From positions 37,662 to 101,661 of the forward strand of contig JAKQDH010000124.1 of assembly GCA_029558835.1 (NCBI GenBank): a DNA stretch of 64,000 bases, given 5' to 3'. Positions 8,588 to 17,858 of this stretch are shown here, piece by piece (within the stretch, counting starts at the first letter, position 1; every line of letters starts with the position of its first letter). Both the position numbers and the translations under genes were made by a program. The notes below the pieces were generated by a model, which ran no database searches, had not been told where the DNA came from, and worked only from the letters and a program-made list of their open reading frames with translations. This DNA is from Planctomycetota bacterium (GTDB lineage: Bacteria; Planctomycetota; Phycisphaerae; UBA1845).

Positions 8588-10744
8588 ATGAAGACGTTGG
8601 CGTTGACTGTGATCGCGGCGGGGACGGGTCTGCTCGTCGTGGCGTGCGCGCATCGGGGTGGCACAGGGGTTTCCCTTACACCCCAGGCACGCCCGGCGGC
8701 TCCCGCACCGGCGGAGCTGCCCTATCGGGAGCAGCGTCTCCGTGAAGCTCTGGCCGGGTTGACGTTTGAGGCGGGGCTGGTGGGCATTGACGCGGAGGCT
8801 GCCGACCAGCTTGGCCTGCCGGGACGTGGCGACGCTGCCTGGGCGGCAGGTCGGGTGGAGGCCGGCACGGAACTGCTGGCTGCCAATGACATCGTCGGGG
8901 CGTTGGGAGCGTACCGCGACGCGATCGTGGCGGCTCCCGACCTTGCCGCCGCGTATCTGGGTCTGGGGCGGGCGTTGTTCTACAAAGGCAAGACCGAGTA
9001 CGCCTTCGCGGCGGCGCGCACGACCTTGCAGCTTGATCCACAACACGTTGAGGCCGGCGTGCTGCTGGGCATTCTGTTTGACTCTACCGCGCGCTGGGAC
9101 GAGGCCGTCGCCCAGTACCAGCGTGTGCTCGAGATCGACCCCCGGAACGAGTACGCGCACGTGCGTCTGCCGGTGGTGTACTACTTCACGGGTGACCCGC
9201 CCGCGGCCCGCGCAGCCGTGGCGGCCGCCGCAGCCGCCGGGTATGAGACGCCGCCGCAGTTGCCGGCCTTGCTCGCCGACCAGCCGGTGGAGCCGCCACC
9301 TTCGCAGCCGCCGAGTCGCGGTGTGGGCATCCACATCGGGCCGCAGGTACGCGTGGACGTTGCCGGAGGCGCGTTTGCGTCCAACGAGACAACCATGTCG
9401 AGTTCGGAGGCCAATCCCTCTCACATGGTCGGCGCCTGGAACGACTGGCGCAATTCGACGACCACTGAGATCATCCGCGTCGGGTTGGCCTTGAGTACAA
9501 ACGGGGGGCAGAGTTGGACCGACTACCTCATCCGCCCACCGGTGGCGTATCAATCCAGCGTCGAAGGGGACCCCATGACCTGTTACGACAACCGCACGGG
9601 CGACATGTGGGTCGGGGGGATTTCGTTCGCCAGCAACGGGGGGATCTACGTGGCGCGCAAGCCCGCGGCCCAGGAGAGTTTCAACCCAGCGGTGATGGCC
9701 CGCGTCAGCAGCTCGGCGGACAAGGGGTGGATGGCGGCCGGGCCCGACCCGACCAGCCCGCACCTGACCCGGGTGTACATCGCGTACAACCAGGGTGTCC
9801 TGCGTTCGACGGACATGGGCGCGACGTGGTCGGCACCGGTGAGCCTGGGCAGCGGGCTGGGCTTGCTCCCCCGCGTGGGACCCCAGGGGCAGGTGTACGT
9901 GTGCTACTGGGACTACACCAACGGCATCTGGATTCGCAAGAGCACCAACGGCGGTGTATCGTTTCTGGGGGCTGTACGGGTGGCCACGCGTTTGGATTAC
10001 TGGCCCGTCCAGGATGGTTCGCGCTTTCCGGGCTGGTTCCGGGTGCCGGCGCTGGCCTCGCTCGCCGTCAACCCCGTCAACGGACATCTGTATTGCGTCT
10101 ACTTCGACACGACGTCCGTCGTCCTCAACCAGTACAACGTGAATCTGTATTTCACCCGCTCGGTGGACGAGGGCACCACCTGGTCCACGCCGTTGGTCAT
10201 CAACGGCGACGGCTTTCCGCCGGGCGACCAGTTCTTCCCCTGGATCGAGGTGGACCGCGATGGAGTGCTGCACGTGCTGTTCTACGACACCCGGCGCAAT
10301 CCCACCGCGGACGACACCGAGCACGGCTACTTCGACGCGTACTACAGCACCAGCAGCAACGACGGCAACACGTGGACCGAGTACCGGCTGACGCCCAACA
10401 TGTTCGATAGCTACTACGACGGCCTGGATCGTCCCGGTTCACAGTTCCTGGGCGATTACAACGGGCTGGGCCTGGCGGGCAAGAAGGTGTATCCGTGCTA
10501 CCTTTCGACACAGAACGGCAACTCGGACATTTTCGTCAATGTCATTGCCCGGGTGGGGAATGGTGACTTCGACAGTGACGGCGACGTCGATCTGGCCGAT
10601 TTCGCGCAGTTCCAGACGTGCTTCACGGCCGCCCCGGCCGCCGGCCCGTTGCCCACCGCGTGCGACGCCGCCGACTTTGACGCCGACGACACCGTGGACG
10701 TGAACGACTACGCGGAGTTTGAGGACGTCTTCACGGGTCCGTGA
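8588..10744 (+). CDS. TPR and sialidase/BNR-like lipoprotein with dockerin-like C-terminus
   Basis: A 718-residue exported protein. The signal segment ends in the lipobox-like LLVVAC with Cys20. Residues about 95-215 contain TPR-like helices (AAPDLAAAYLGLGRALFYKG, QHVEAGVLLGILFDST). From about 225 to 660 a beta-propeller of BNR/sialidase type is suggested by repeated S-x-D-x-G-x-T-W-like Asp-boxes (STNGGQSWTDY, STDMGATWSAP, STNGGVSF, SVDEGTTWSTP, SSNDGNTWTEY). The end has two calcium-loop repeats, NGDFDSDGDVDLADFAQF and DFDADDTVDVNDYAEFEDVF, as in dockerin-like planctomycete domains. A carbohydrate-related or binding role outside the cytoplasm is likely; catalytic sialidase residues cannot be confirmed. 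GGGGG precedes the ATG. TPR fused before a sialidase-like propeller on a lipoprotein is unusual. Confidence 0.8.
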   Translation: MKTLALTVIAAGTGLLVVACAHRGGTGVSLTPQARPAAPAPAELPYREQRLREALAGLTFEAGLVGIDAEAADQLGLPGRGDAAWAAGRVEAGTELLAANDIVGALGAYRDAIVAAPDLAAAYLGLGRALFYKGKTEYAFAAARTTLQLDPQHVEAGVLLGILFDSTARWDEAVAQYQRVLEIDPRNEYAHVRLPVVYYFTGDPPAARAAVAAAAAAGYETPPQLPALLADQPVEPPPSQPPSRGVGIHIGPQVRVDVAGGAFASNETTMSSSEANPSHMVGAWNDWRNSTTTEIIRVGLALSTNGGQSWTDYLIRPPVAYQSSVEGDPMTCYDNRTGDMWVGGISFASNGGIYVARKPAAQESFNPAVMARVSSSADKGWMAAGPDPTSPHLTRVYIAYNQGVLRSTDMGATWSAPVSLGSGLGLLPRVGPQGQVYVCYWDYTNGIWIRKSTNGGVSFLGAVRVATRLDYWPVQDGSRFPGWFRVPALASLAVNPVNGHLYCVYFDTTSVVLNQYNVNLYFTRSVDEGTTWSTPLVINGDGFPPGDQFFPWIEVDRDGVLHVLFYDTRRNPTADDTEHGYFDAYYSTSSNDGNTWTEYRLTPNMFDSYYDGLDRPGSQFLGDYNGLGLAGKKVYPCYLSTQNGNSDIFVNVIARVGNGDFDSDGDVDLADFAQFQTCFTAAPAAGPLPTACDAADFDADDTVDVNDYAEFEDVFTGP

Positions 10745-10836
10745 GCACGCTGCCGAAGTCGCTCATCAACAAGGGGAAGGGGAGCCGGGTGCCGTCCACG
10801 GGTGACGGCGGGGGCGATGTCTGAGAACACGTGAAC

Positions 10837-11772
10837 ATGACTCCTGACTCCCGCGCGCCGGCTGCGTCTCGTTCGCGCTCTGCGGGCGTGGCGGCGCTGC
10901 TCATCTGCGCCGTCCTGTGGAGCCTGAACGGGCCGCTGATCAAGCTGCTCACGCTCCAGGACGGCGGCGTGCCGGGCGTGACGATCGCCTGCTATCGTTC
11001 GCTGCTGGGCGGTTTGCTCTTCACGCCGTTCGCGTTGCGCCACCTGGGTACGTTGCGGTGCACCGAGGTCGGCTGGTCGATCGGCTCCGTGGCGAGCTTC
11101 ACGCTGATGACCGCGTGCTTCGTCATCGCCACGACGCAGACCGCGGCCGCCAATGTCATCATCCTGCAGTACACCTCGCCGCTCTGGGTGTTCCTGCTCT
11201 CGCCGCTGCTCTTGCGCGAGAAACCCGGCTGGACCGAAGGGCTGGTGTTGTCGCTGGCGATGGCGGGAGTGGCCGTCATCTTCGTCGGCGGTGATCCATC
11301 CGGCACGCCTGCCCTCTTCGTCGCACTGGCGAGCGGGTTCGGCTATGGTACGCTGACGGTGATGCTGCGCGGCCTGCGGGCGGTGAATCCGACCGTCGTG
11401 ACCTGGCTGAACTGCATGGGCTCGGGCGTGTTGCTCGTACCAGCGGTGATGTGGTGGGGTGTCTTTCAGTTGACGCCAGCGCAGTGGGGGCTGGTAATAC
11501 TCCTGAGCGTCGTACAGTTCGCGCTGCCTTACGTGCTGTTCTCCTGGGCGTTGCAGCGTGTGGAGGCGCACCGGGCGGCCCTGATCGTGCTGCTGGAGAC
11601 GGTGCTGAACCCGCTGTGGACGTATTTGCTGGTACGCGAGGCGGTGCCGTCGGCGACGCTGGTGGGCGGTCCGCTCATTCTGCTCAGCGTGGCCGGCTGG
11701 GTCCTGCTCACCTGGCGCCGCGAGGCCCGCTCCGCGCGCCGCGAAGCCCGCTGCGTTCAGAAGGACGCCTGA
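10837..11772 (+). CDS. EamA/DMT-family transporter
   Basis: About 311 residues with ten predicted membrane helices in two repeated EamA halves: the first begins AALLICAVLWSLNGPLIKLL, the second after VAVIFVGGDPSG with ALFVALASGFGYGTLTVML. Conserved features include GVTIACYRSLLGG, NVIILQYTSPLWVFLLSPL and, in the second half, ALPYVLFSWALQRVEAHRAA followed by ETVLNPLWTYLL. Such proteins export amino acids or other metabolites; the substrate is not readable. ATG at 10837 is used; a GTG two codons upstream is equally possible. The gene follows the TPR-sialidase gene by about 90 bp and is followed by palindromic repeats. Confidence 0.88.
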   Translation: MTPDSRAPAASRSRSAGVAALLICAVLWSLNGPLIKLLTLQDGGVPGVTIACYRSLLGGLLFTPFALRHLGTLRCTEVGWSIGSVASFTLMTACFVIATTQTAAANVIILQYTSPLWVFLLSPLLLREKPGWTEGLVLSLAMAGVAVIFVGGDPSGTPALFVALASGFGYGTLTVMLRGLRAVNPTVVTWLNCMGSGVLLVPAVMWWGVFQLTPAQWGLVILLSVVQFALPYVLFSWALQRVEAHRAALIVLLETVLNPLWTYLLVREAVPSATLVGGPLILLSVAGWVLLTWRREARSARREARCVQKDA

Positions 11773-11777
11773 CGAAA

Positions 11778-11815
11778 CCTCTCTCCCTCGTGGGGGAGAG
11801 GGTAGGGTGAGGGGG
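11778..11815. repeat. GGGGAGAGGG-type palindrome (family D)
   Basis: CTCTCTCCCTC followed by GGGGGAGAGGG and GGGTGAGGGGG forms a short hairpin right after the transporter stop. Related copies are near 26465-26580 and 33128-33162. It might act as a terminator-like hairpin but has no T-tract. Confidence 0.5.
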
Positions 11816-11927
11816 GATGATGCGCCGATCCAATGCTCTGGCCACGCTCTCACGGACGCGCAGCGCGGTTCTGTCAAAAACTCCGCTGAATAGGTTCGCA
11901 CAATACGGAAACCGACAGCGAGGCCAG

Positions 11928-12025
11928 GGTGGCATGGCCAAGCGCAGCGCCGCCATGCGCTCGCACGTGCCCAATACTCCCGCCCGTAGCAGCATGCCGG
12001 CGCCTTCGGCTTGGGCATGGCACCC
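11928..12025. repeat. REPIN-like family A, copy 3
   Basis: Arm A at 11928-11958 (GGTGGCATGGCCAAGCGC...CCATGC) and the inverted arm B at 11992-12025 (GCATGCCGGCGCCTTCGGC...), with a loop of about 33 bp that differs from all other copies. No gene lies in the gap 11773-12087. Confidence 0.85.
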
Positions 12026-12087
12026 CCCTTTCCCATTGGCGTGGTCCAATGGAGTGGCAAGGCCCCGGCCGCGGCGCGTCTTCGCGT

Positions 12088-13851
12088 TCACTCCTCCAAT
12101 CGCAGAGGCCGCAAGCGCAGACTGACGAAGTCGAGGTTGCCGTCGGCAAGGAGCTGGTCTTCAACGTCCAGCGGCAGCCGGGGATCTACCGCGTCCACCC
12201 AGAGCGCCGCTCGATACCCCGCCCGGTAGGCCGGCTCCAGCAGGGCATCCAACGATCCCCCCGGCGGCAACAGGAAAACGCTCTTGGTGTAGAAGGAGTG
12301 GCACAACTCCGCAGCCACAAACCACGTGTGCGTCAGGACGATGCTCTCGGGCCGGGCGGCAACCACACTATTGACATGGGCGTCGAACCGCTGGCGCAGG
12401 TAGAGCAACCGTAACGAGTGCCATTGCGCTCCTACCGACACCATCACCACGCCCGCCAGCAGGAGCGTCACGACGCGTAGCCGTCGCCCGTCGTTCCGCC
12501 ACCACCCTTCCAGCAACACACCCGCCGGCGCCGCCAGCAAGGGACAGAGAGGCAACAGGAATCGGCAGCCCCAGTGGATCCCCGTTCCGCCCATCCCCAC
12601 GTCCGGGACCACAAAAACATAGACGAGGGGGAAGATCAGCGCGAGGAGGCCCAGGATGTGACCGGCCGATTCCATGTTGCCCTCGCCGTCTCCACTCGGA
12701 GTGTGCGTCACCGCGAGCGACAGGCGCGGCAATCCCAGAATCAGCACCGGCGCGGCCGCAAACAGGCTGTTGGCGTGCAGCAGGTACCACACCGGGCGCT
12801 CCGCCGTCAGGTACCCGCAGCAAACGACCACGCCGGCCGCCAGCCCGAGACCTGCTATGCCGGCAAGCCCGGCCGCCAGATGGGGCCGCCGCAATATGGG
12901 ACGCCAGACGAGACACACCAGAAACGGCGCACACATTAGGAAAGAAACCGTCGCGTACTCATGACTGTTAATAAGGACCGCCCGGAGTACCTCCCAGCGT
13001 TCGAGCCAATAGGCACCGAATCCCCCCGCCAGCGGCGCATACAGACCGAAGTGGTGCCCCAAGGGTGTTCGTATGGCCACGGCCTGAAACCACCACCAGG
13101 GAACCAGCACCACCACCGCGCCGAGTGCAAACAGCGCCAGCCCCCCCCACCGCTTTGCCCGGACGGCCAGCATGATCCCCAGCACGACCGCGAAGACATA
13201 CTGTTCGTCCCGGAAGTACACGGCCAGCCCCGCCAGTATCCCCGCGGCAAGCAGGTAGAGCGGACGACGCAACGTCAGGTACTGGACACCTGCCCACACG
13301 CTCCAGACGGCCAGACACGCGGCCGGGGTGTGCTCCCAGAACGTAAGACTGTAGAACCACATCGGCGTGGCGAAGGCCGTGATGAGTACGGCCACTGTCT
13401 TGCCGAGGTTGCCTGAGCCAAGCAGCCCGGCCAGGCCCCACACCGCCGGTAGAATCAGCAAGCCCCCAAGCAAGGGTATAACGTACAGCCCCCACCAGCC
13501 GAGCACGCGATACGGCACCGACGCAAGCATCGCGAACACCGGCGAATACCGACTGTATAGTTTCCCGTCCACCACGTATCCGAACGGCTTCGGCAGAGGC
13601 TGATATGTATATTCCGGGTCCAGCGTTCGCCCCGGCCAGGGCACCGAAAAATCACGGTAGTGCGTGCGGAGCAGCCCCTCCATCTGAATGAACTTACAAC
13701 CGTTATCAATGGTCCAGAAGCCGTCGCGAGGCAGGACCGCCAGGGTCGCCAGGTACACCGCCGCCACGATGCCCACTACCGGCAACCAGGCCCAGCGCCC
13801 CCGTCCTGGTCCGGCACCGGTACCTGCGTCGGCTGGATCCGTACCCGTCAT
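12088..13851 (-). CDS. polytopic membrane protein, GT-C glycosyltransferase-like
   Basis: A 587-residue protein with about twelve hydrophobic segments. After the first helix (WLPVVGIVAAVYLATLAVLP) comes a large loop with DGFWTIDNGCKFIQMEGLLR and HYRDFSVPWPGR, and later LYSRYSPVFAMLASVPYRVLG. An acidic motif early in the first loop and many helices fit GT-C-type proteins or related mannosyltransferase-like families, but the diagnostic DxD is not evident, so assignment is tentative. The C-terminal 80 residues look soluble (SIVLTHTWFVAAELCHSFYTKSV). Its ATG overlaps the stop of the hydrolase gene upstream (ATGA), which implies translational coupling of the two. Confidence 0.75.
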   Translation of the reverse strand: MTGTDPADAGTGAGPGRGRWAWLPVVGIVAAVYLATLAVLPRDGFWTIDNGCKFIQMEGLLRTHYRDFSVPWPGRTLDPEYTYQPLPKPFGYVVDGKLYSRYSPVFAMLASVPYRVLGWWGLYVIPLLGGLLILPAVWGLAGLLGSGNLGKTVAVLITAFATPMWFYSLTFWEHTPAACLAVWSVWAGVQYLTLRRPLYLLAAGILAGLAVYFRDEQYVFAVVLGIMLAVRAKRWGGLALFALGAVVVLVPWWWFQAVAIRTPLGHHFGLYAPLAGGFGAYWLERWEVLRAVLINSHEYATVSFLMCAPFLVCLVWRPILRRPHLAAGLAGIAGLGLAAGVVVCCGYLTAERPVWYLLHANSLFAAAPVLILGLPRLSLAVTHTPSGDGEGNMESAGHILGLLALIFPLVYVFVVPDVGMGGTGIHWGCRFLLPLCPLLAAPAGVLLEGWWRNDGRRLRVVTLLLAGVVMVSVGAQWHSLRLLYLRQRFDAHVNSVVAARPESIVLTHTWFVAAELCHSFYTKSVFLLPPGGSLDALLEPAYRAGYRAALWVDAVDPRLPLDVEDQLLADGNLDFVSLRLRPLRLEE

Positions 13852-14744
13852 AGAGGTGCCGGCTCGCCTGCTGTGAGCACAACGTCGCGCGCAGGAGCAG
13901 CGTGGTTGACCGCGAAGCCGACCAGGTCATCGAAGAACTGCGCCGCCTCGGCCGTAAACTCCAACCCGTGCCGCGCGCCTTCATACGTGGTGATGCGGCA
14001 GTGCGGCCACTGCAAATCCCGCACCAACGCCGCCGTCTGATCGTTGTGAATGATGTGCTCCTCACCCGCCAGCATCAGGTGGATGGGGACCGGCCTGCTC
14101 CGCGCCAGCTTGACCGCCAGCTTGTCCAGGCGCCGCGAGGCGAGGTAGAACGAGGCCGTCGCCTGCCGTAGCGTCAACTCGTCGTCGCGGATCCACTGCT
14201 GCCAGTGGGTGTTCGTCGTGAAGAGCTCCGGCTCATTGAGGGGAATGTCGATCAACTTCAGCGGCTCGTAGAGCATGGCGAAGCCGATCGCCCACCGCTG
14301 CGAGCCCGAGGCGGCCATCACCGGAAACAGCCCCGGCGTCACCAGCGACAGCCCCGTTACGCCGGCCGGATCGGCCACGTACGCCGCTACCGCCAGCTTC
14401 CCGCCCCAGCTCACGCCGACGACGTGGAAGCTGCTGCATCCCGACCGGCGCAGCAGCTCGTCGCGCGCCGCCAAGGCATCCCCGACAAGCTGTTCCGCTG
14501 ACTCGGCATGTCCTCGCTGCTCGCGGTTACGGCCACAGCCCCGCCGGTCCACCTGGAGCACCGCCAGCCCCGCCCGCCACAGCCGCCGCGCCGACCCCTC
14601 GAACCAGCCGCAATGCGACTGAATCCCGGGCAGATACAGCACCGCGCCCCGCGGGGCGTCCACGCCCCAGTACCGCCCATACGCCCGGTACCCGTCCGGC
14701 AGCACAACCTCGAGCTCCTCATAAGGCAGCATGCCCGGCATCAT
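13848..14744 (-). CDS. alpha/beta-hydrolase, lysophospholipase-like
   Basis: About 298 residues of alpha/beta-hydrolase fold. The core pattern is visible: a beta strand with GAVLYLPGIQSHCGWF (oxyanion region), DRRGCGRNREQRG, the nucleophile elbow GVSWGG (serine), an aspartate region around MLAGEEHIIHNDQTA and a histidine near the end in YEGARHGLEF. Family members cleave esters or lipids; the substrate is unknown. The start ATG at 14744 is chosen at a double ATG before the first conserved strand; a TTG further upstream is less likely. The stop overlaps the start of the membrane glycosyltransferase-like gene, so a joint role on an envelope lipid or glycolipid is plausible but inferred. Confidence 0.85.
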   Translation of the reverse strand: MMPGMLPYEELEVVLPDGYRAYGRYWGVDAPRGAVLYLPGIQSHCGWFEGSARRLWRAGLAVLQVDRRGCGRNREQRGHAESAEQLVGDALAARDELLRRSGCSSFHVVGVSWGGKLAVAAYVADPAGVTGLSLVTPGLFPVMAASGSQRWAIGFAMLYEPLKLIDIPLNEPELFTTNTHWQQWIRDDELTLRQATASFYLASRRLDKLAVKLARSRPVPIHLMLAGEEHIIHNDQTAALVRDLQWPHCRITTYEGARHGLEFTAEAAQFFDDLVGFAVNHAAPARDVVLTAGEPAPL

Positions 14745-14833
14745 ACCGTGGCTGATACCACCCGGAAACCAGAAGCGCAAGCCCCTGTCGCGGCCGCCCG
14801 TGACCGACGTGGGAGTTCGCGGCTCTGCCGAGG

Positions 14834-14870
14834 ACTACGTCGCCGACGGGGGGGGCGACGCTACAGGACG
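14834..14870. repeat. family C palindrome, degenerate
   Basis: ACTACGTCGCCGACGG followed by GGCGACGCTACAGG forms a short hairpin. It belongs to the family with better copies at 15862-15916 and 52936-53015. Confidence 0.45.
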
Positions 14871-15053
14871 CCCGCGCCGCGCGTCTGGACGCACCCCCCT
14901 ACCGGTTTCCGCTCCCGCGGTTCCGCTCACCTTGAAACGACCCCGGTTCCACGCGATATTCTCACCCGTGATGACGCTACGGCGACCGGCAGGCTCGCCC
15001 CGCCGGCGGCATGCGCCGTGCAACGAGGTTCCGTCACTGGGTGGTTTCACGCG

Positions 15054-15863
15054 ATGAACATCGAGGCCGTTGGCAACGCATTGGCGCAGCAGTTGGAGAC
15101 CGATCGGCTGCTCGGGCTGCGCTGCGTGCCACTGCCGGCGCCGATGTCTCTGCACGCCCTGTCCGGCGTGCCCACGTCGCCCCCCCAGCCCGCGCCGTCG
15201 GGTGTCCCCGCAGCAGGCAGCCGGCCGCCTCCCGTGCGTAATGCCGACCCCGAGAAGGAGACACACCTTAAGGTTCTCAACGACACGCAGGTGCGCGGCT
15301 GCACGAAATGCGGCCTGCACCAGACACGCACGCAGACGGTCTTCGGCCAGGGCAGTGCCAACGCCCGGCTGGTGTTCGTCGGCGAAGCCCCCGGGGCGGA
15401 TGAAGACCGACAGGGTCTCGCGTTCGTCGGCAAGGCCGGGCAGCTCCTGACCAAGATGATCGACGCGATGAACCTGACCCGCGAGGAGGTCTACATCTGC
15501 AACGTCCTGAAGTGCCGACCGCCGGACAACCGCGAACCGCTGGCCGAGGAAATCCTCGCGTGCGGCCCGTACCTGCATGAGCAACTGGCCACCATCCAGC
15601 CGGAGCTCATCATCGCCCTCGGCGCCCCGGCCGCCAAGACCCTGCTCCAGACGACCACGAGCATCGGCAAGCTCCGCGGCCGGTTCCACGAGTACTTTGT
15701 CTCCGGCATCCTCGGGCAGGGGCCGTCGATCCCGGTGCTGCCGACGTATCACCCGGCGTACCTCCTGCGGAACCCGGGCGAAAAAGGGAAGGCCTGGGAG
15801 GACTTGCAGAAGGCGATGGCCCGCCTCGGGCTTTCGCCCCGGGTGCGACCATCGAGAAGGTAG
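15054..15863 (+). CDS. uracil-DNA glycosylase, family 4 (iron-sulfur)
   Basis: A 269-residue protein that removes uracil from DNA. Four cysteines placed as in family-4 [4Fe-4S] enzymes are visible: Cys83 and Cys86 (GCTKCGLH), Cys154 ([11 protein letters not shown]) and Cys170 ([10 protein letters not shown]). Motif 1 is [12 protein letters not shown] (110-121) with FVGKAGQLL; motif 2 is near the end in [14 protein letters not shown]. The first about 65 residues are a proline-rich, non-conserved extension, as in the phage SPO1-like/family-4 proteins of several phyla. Start ATG at 15054; an upstream reading through intergenic repeats is rejected. lpxA follows after about 160 bp. Confidence 0.93.
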   Translation: MNIEAVGNALAQQLETDRLLGLRCVPLPAPMSLHALSGVPTSPPQPAPSGVPAAGSRPPPVRNADPEKETHLKVLNDTQVRGCTKCGLHQTRTQTVFGQGSANARLVFVGEAPGADEDRQGLAFVGKAGQLLTKMIDAMNLTREEVYICNVLKCRPPDNREPLAEEILACGPYLHEQLATIQPELIIALGAPAAKTLLQTTTSIGKLRGRFHEYFVSGILGQGPSIPVLPTYHPAYLLRNPGEKGKAWEDLQKAMARLGLSPRVRPSRR

Positions 15864-15916
15864 CGTCGGCCGATCCCCCGCAGCGTCGGCCCCCCGTGGC
15901 CGACGTGGGGTACGCG
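15862..15916. repeat. family C palindrome
   Basis: Direct and inverted GCGTCGGCC/GGCCGACG words form a hairpin (GCGTCGGCCCCCCGTGGCCG core). Matching copies are at 47782-47814 and, doubled and inverted, at 52936-53015. Confidence 0.6.
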
Positions 15917-16022
15917 GAACGTCCCTGCTGCTGCCACGGCCGGCGCGGACAAGGAGTACGTCAACAGGCTGCCCAACGACCGACGACGCTGAGCCGCAGT
16001 GATCCGGGAAAGGACACGGACT

Positions 16023-16838
16023 TTGAGCATTCATCCGACCGCAATCGTGGACTCGCACGCTGAGATCGACCCCGCCGCGGAGATCGGCCCCTACTGCGTG
16101 ATCGACGCCAACGTCCGCGTGGACGCCGGCACGCGGCTGTACCACAACGTCTACCTCACCGGCTGGACGCACGTCGGCCCCCAGTGCACACTGCACCCCG
16201 GCGTCATCGTCGGCCACGAACCGCAGGACGTGAAGTACCGCAATGAGCGCACGTTCTGCCGCATCGGTAAGGGCACCATCCTCCGCGAGTACGTCACCGT
16301 TCACCGCGGCACCATGCCGGAGTCCGAGACGGTCGTCGGCGAGAGCTGCTTCCTTCTGTGCGGTGCGCACGTCGCGCACAACTGCATCGTGGGTAACTCC
16401 GTTACGATGGTGAACGGGGCCAAGCTGGCCGGGCACGTCGAAGTGGGCAACCGGGCAATGATCAGCGGCGACGTCGTCATCCACCAGTTCTGCCGCATCG
16501 GCGAATTGGTGATGCTGCAAGGCAACGCCGGTATCAGTATGGATATCCCGCCGTTCATGCTGGCGGCTCTGGACGGGCGCGTGGCCGGCCTCAACCGCGT
16601 CGGCCTGCGTCGCGCTGGGCTTAGCCGGGAGGAGATCGCGGATATCCGCGACGCCTATCGTACGCTCTATCGCGGTGGGCTGCCGTTCCGTCAGGCCGTC
16701 GAAGCACTGGCCACCCAGGTCCGCACGGACCCCGGCCGGCGCCTGCTGAGCTTCCTGCAGGCCAACAGCCGCCGCGGCATCGCGGGCCGGCGCCGCGCCG
16801 GCCGCCCCTCCGCGTCCCCCGACGTCGACGCAGACTGA
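16023..16838 (+). CDS. lpxA: acyl-ACP--UDP-N-acetylglucosamine O-acyltransferase
   Basis: About 271 residues. It transfers a 3-hydroxyacyl chain to UDP-GlcNAc, the first step of lipid A synthesis. The N-terminal half is a left-handed beta helix of hexapeptide repeats starting SIHPTAIVDSHAEI; the catalytic histidine is His119 in AHVAHNCIVGNS, matching His125 of E. coli LpxA. LpxA-typical segments GHEPQDVKYRNE, REYVTVHRGT and GLNRVGLRRAG are present, followed by the helical C-terminus. Start: TTG at 16023 with AAAGGA upstream fits the family N-terminus; GTG at 15999 is an alternative. The other lpx genes are not in the window. Presence supports an outer membrane with lipid A. Confidence 0.93.
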   Translation: MSIHPTAIVDSHAEIDPAAEIGPYCVIDANVRVDAGTRLYHNVYLTGWTHVGPQCTLHPGVIVGHEPQDVKYRNERTFCRIGKGTILREYVTVHRGTMPESETVVGESCFLLCGAHVAHNCIVGNSVTMVNGAKLAGHVEVGNRAMISGDVVIHQFCRIGELVMLQGNAGISMDIPPFMLAALDGRVAGLNRVGLRRAGLSREEIADIRDAYRTLYRGGLPFRQAVEALATQVRTDPGRRLLSFLQANSRRGIAGRRRAGRPSASPDVDAD

Positions 16839-16846
16839 CCCCGCGT

Positions 16847-16946
16847 CCCCCACCGTGGCACGGGCATCCTGCCCGTGTCCCCCACGGTGGCACGGGCATC
16901 CTGCCCGCGTCCCCCACGGTGGCACGGGCATCCTGCCCGCGTCTCC
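16847..16946. repeat. tandem repeat of about 31 bp, three units
   Basis: Three nearly identical units, each with CACGGTGGCACGGGCATCC and a CCTGCCCG word followed by CGTCCCCC, directly after the lpxA stop. Each unit contains GGGCATCCTGCCC, a small hairpin. The gap 16839-17339 has no supported gene. Confidence 0.75.
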
Positions 16947-17339
16947 ATCAGCTTCGAGCCGATGCCCCGGCCGGTCAGGTGCGGGGCGTCGGCAACGCTG
17001 GTCAGTTGACAGGGAGCACCGGATGTATATTTTCCAGGGCAGGTCGTTGGCGATGGTGACCAGGAAAGCTCGCGGCGGATCGTGCGACTGCCGCGAGGTC
17101 CATAGTGAATCACCGTGCCCGATTCGGCGCTGGCCATCCGAACCGTCCCGACACGGGTCGGGATCAGGGAGCGGCCTGATGCCAACGCCGGTGCCGCGTG
17201 TCGGCACAGACGCATTTCCGTAGAAACAAAGGCAGAGCAGGGGATGCGATGCCGCCGCGCTCGCCTGTGACTACGCACGGGGTTGGTGTCAGAGTCGCCC
17301 CCCACCGCTCGATGGGGATAAACACGCGTCGGTAACCGT

Positions 17340-17858
17340 ATGGATCAGCGCTGGGCGTGGTCGACACGCAAGACCATCACCGTCGGCGTCTACGTGGCGC
17401 TCGCGGCGCTCGTGGTCGTTCTCATCTCCGCGAGTTGGCAACGCTCGCGGTGCTTGGACTTGGGAGGGATGGCTTATCCCGGGTGTCCGGAGTACCTGCG
17501 GCACATTCAGGATCGAGGGCCCTTCGTCACTGCATATCGGGGAGAGCTTCTCTTCGTGTGCCGGCTGCACGAGTGGGACGTTCCCATATTCCTTCGTCCC
17601 GGGTGGCGTCCCGTGACCTGGAAGTCGGACCCGTGGTATGAGGGTTTCTCGCTGTCGCTCTGGTGCGTTGCTGGCCTGCTTCTCTTGCGCCCTGCCGGGC
17701 TCGTAGTCTGCTGGGCTTACCGGCGACGGCAGGCTGTAACGCGTGCGCGCGCCGGTTTGTGCGCTCACTGTAGGTACTCGTTGCGAGCGGCCACGTCTCC
17801 GGTGTGTCCCGAATGTGGAGCCCCCGGCGCCAACCACGAACCACAAGGGGGCAAATGA
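17340..17858 (+). CDS. membrane protein with C-terminal zinc-ribbon motif
   Basis: A 172-residue protein. Residues about 12-33 (ITVGVYVALAALVVVLISAS) are a first membrane helix, and about 105-128 (LSLWCVAGLLLLRPAGLVV) a second. The cytoplasmic tail has GLCAHCRYSLRAATSPVCPECG, a C-x2-C/C-x2-C zinc ribbon of a type very common in planctomycete proteins of unknown role. Start ATG at 17340. It is flanked by repeat-bearing gaps and clpB lies downstream. Function unknown. Confidence 0.72.
   Translation: MDQRWAWSTRKTITVGVYVALAALVVVLISASWQRSRCLDLGGMAYPGCPEYLRHIQDRGPFVTAYRGELLFVCRLHEWDVPIFLRPGWRPVTWKSDPWYEGFSLSLWCVAGLLLLRPAGLVVCWAYRRRQAVTRARAGLCAHCRYSLRAATSPVCPECGAPGANHEPQGGK

Noticed and set aside
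8330..10324. Minus-strand open frame of over 650 codons at 8.3-10.3 kb
   Set aside because: Antisense of the TPR-sialidase gene, which has a lipobox, Asp-boxes and dockerin-like repeats.
14835..17207. Very long open frame on the minus strand across 14.8-17.2 kb
   Set aside because: It is antisense to the uracil-DNA glycosylase and LpxA genes, whose motifs are complete; high GC creates long open antisense frames.
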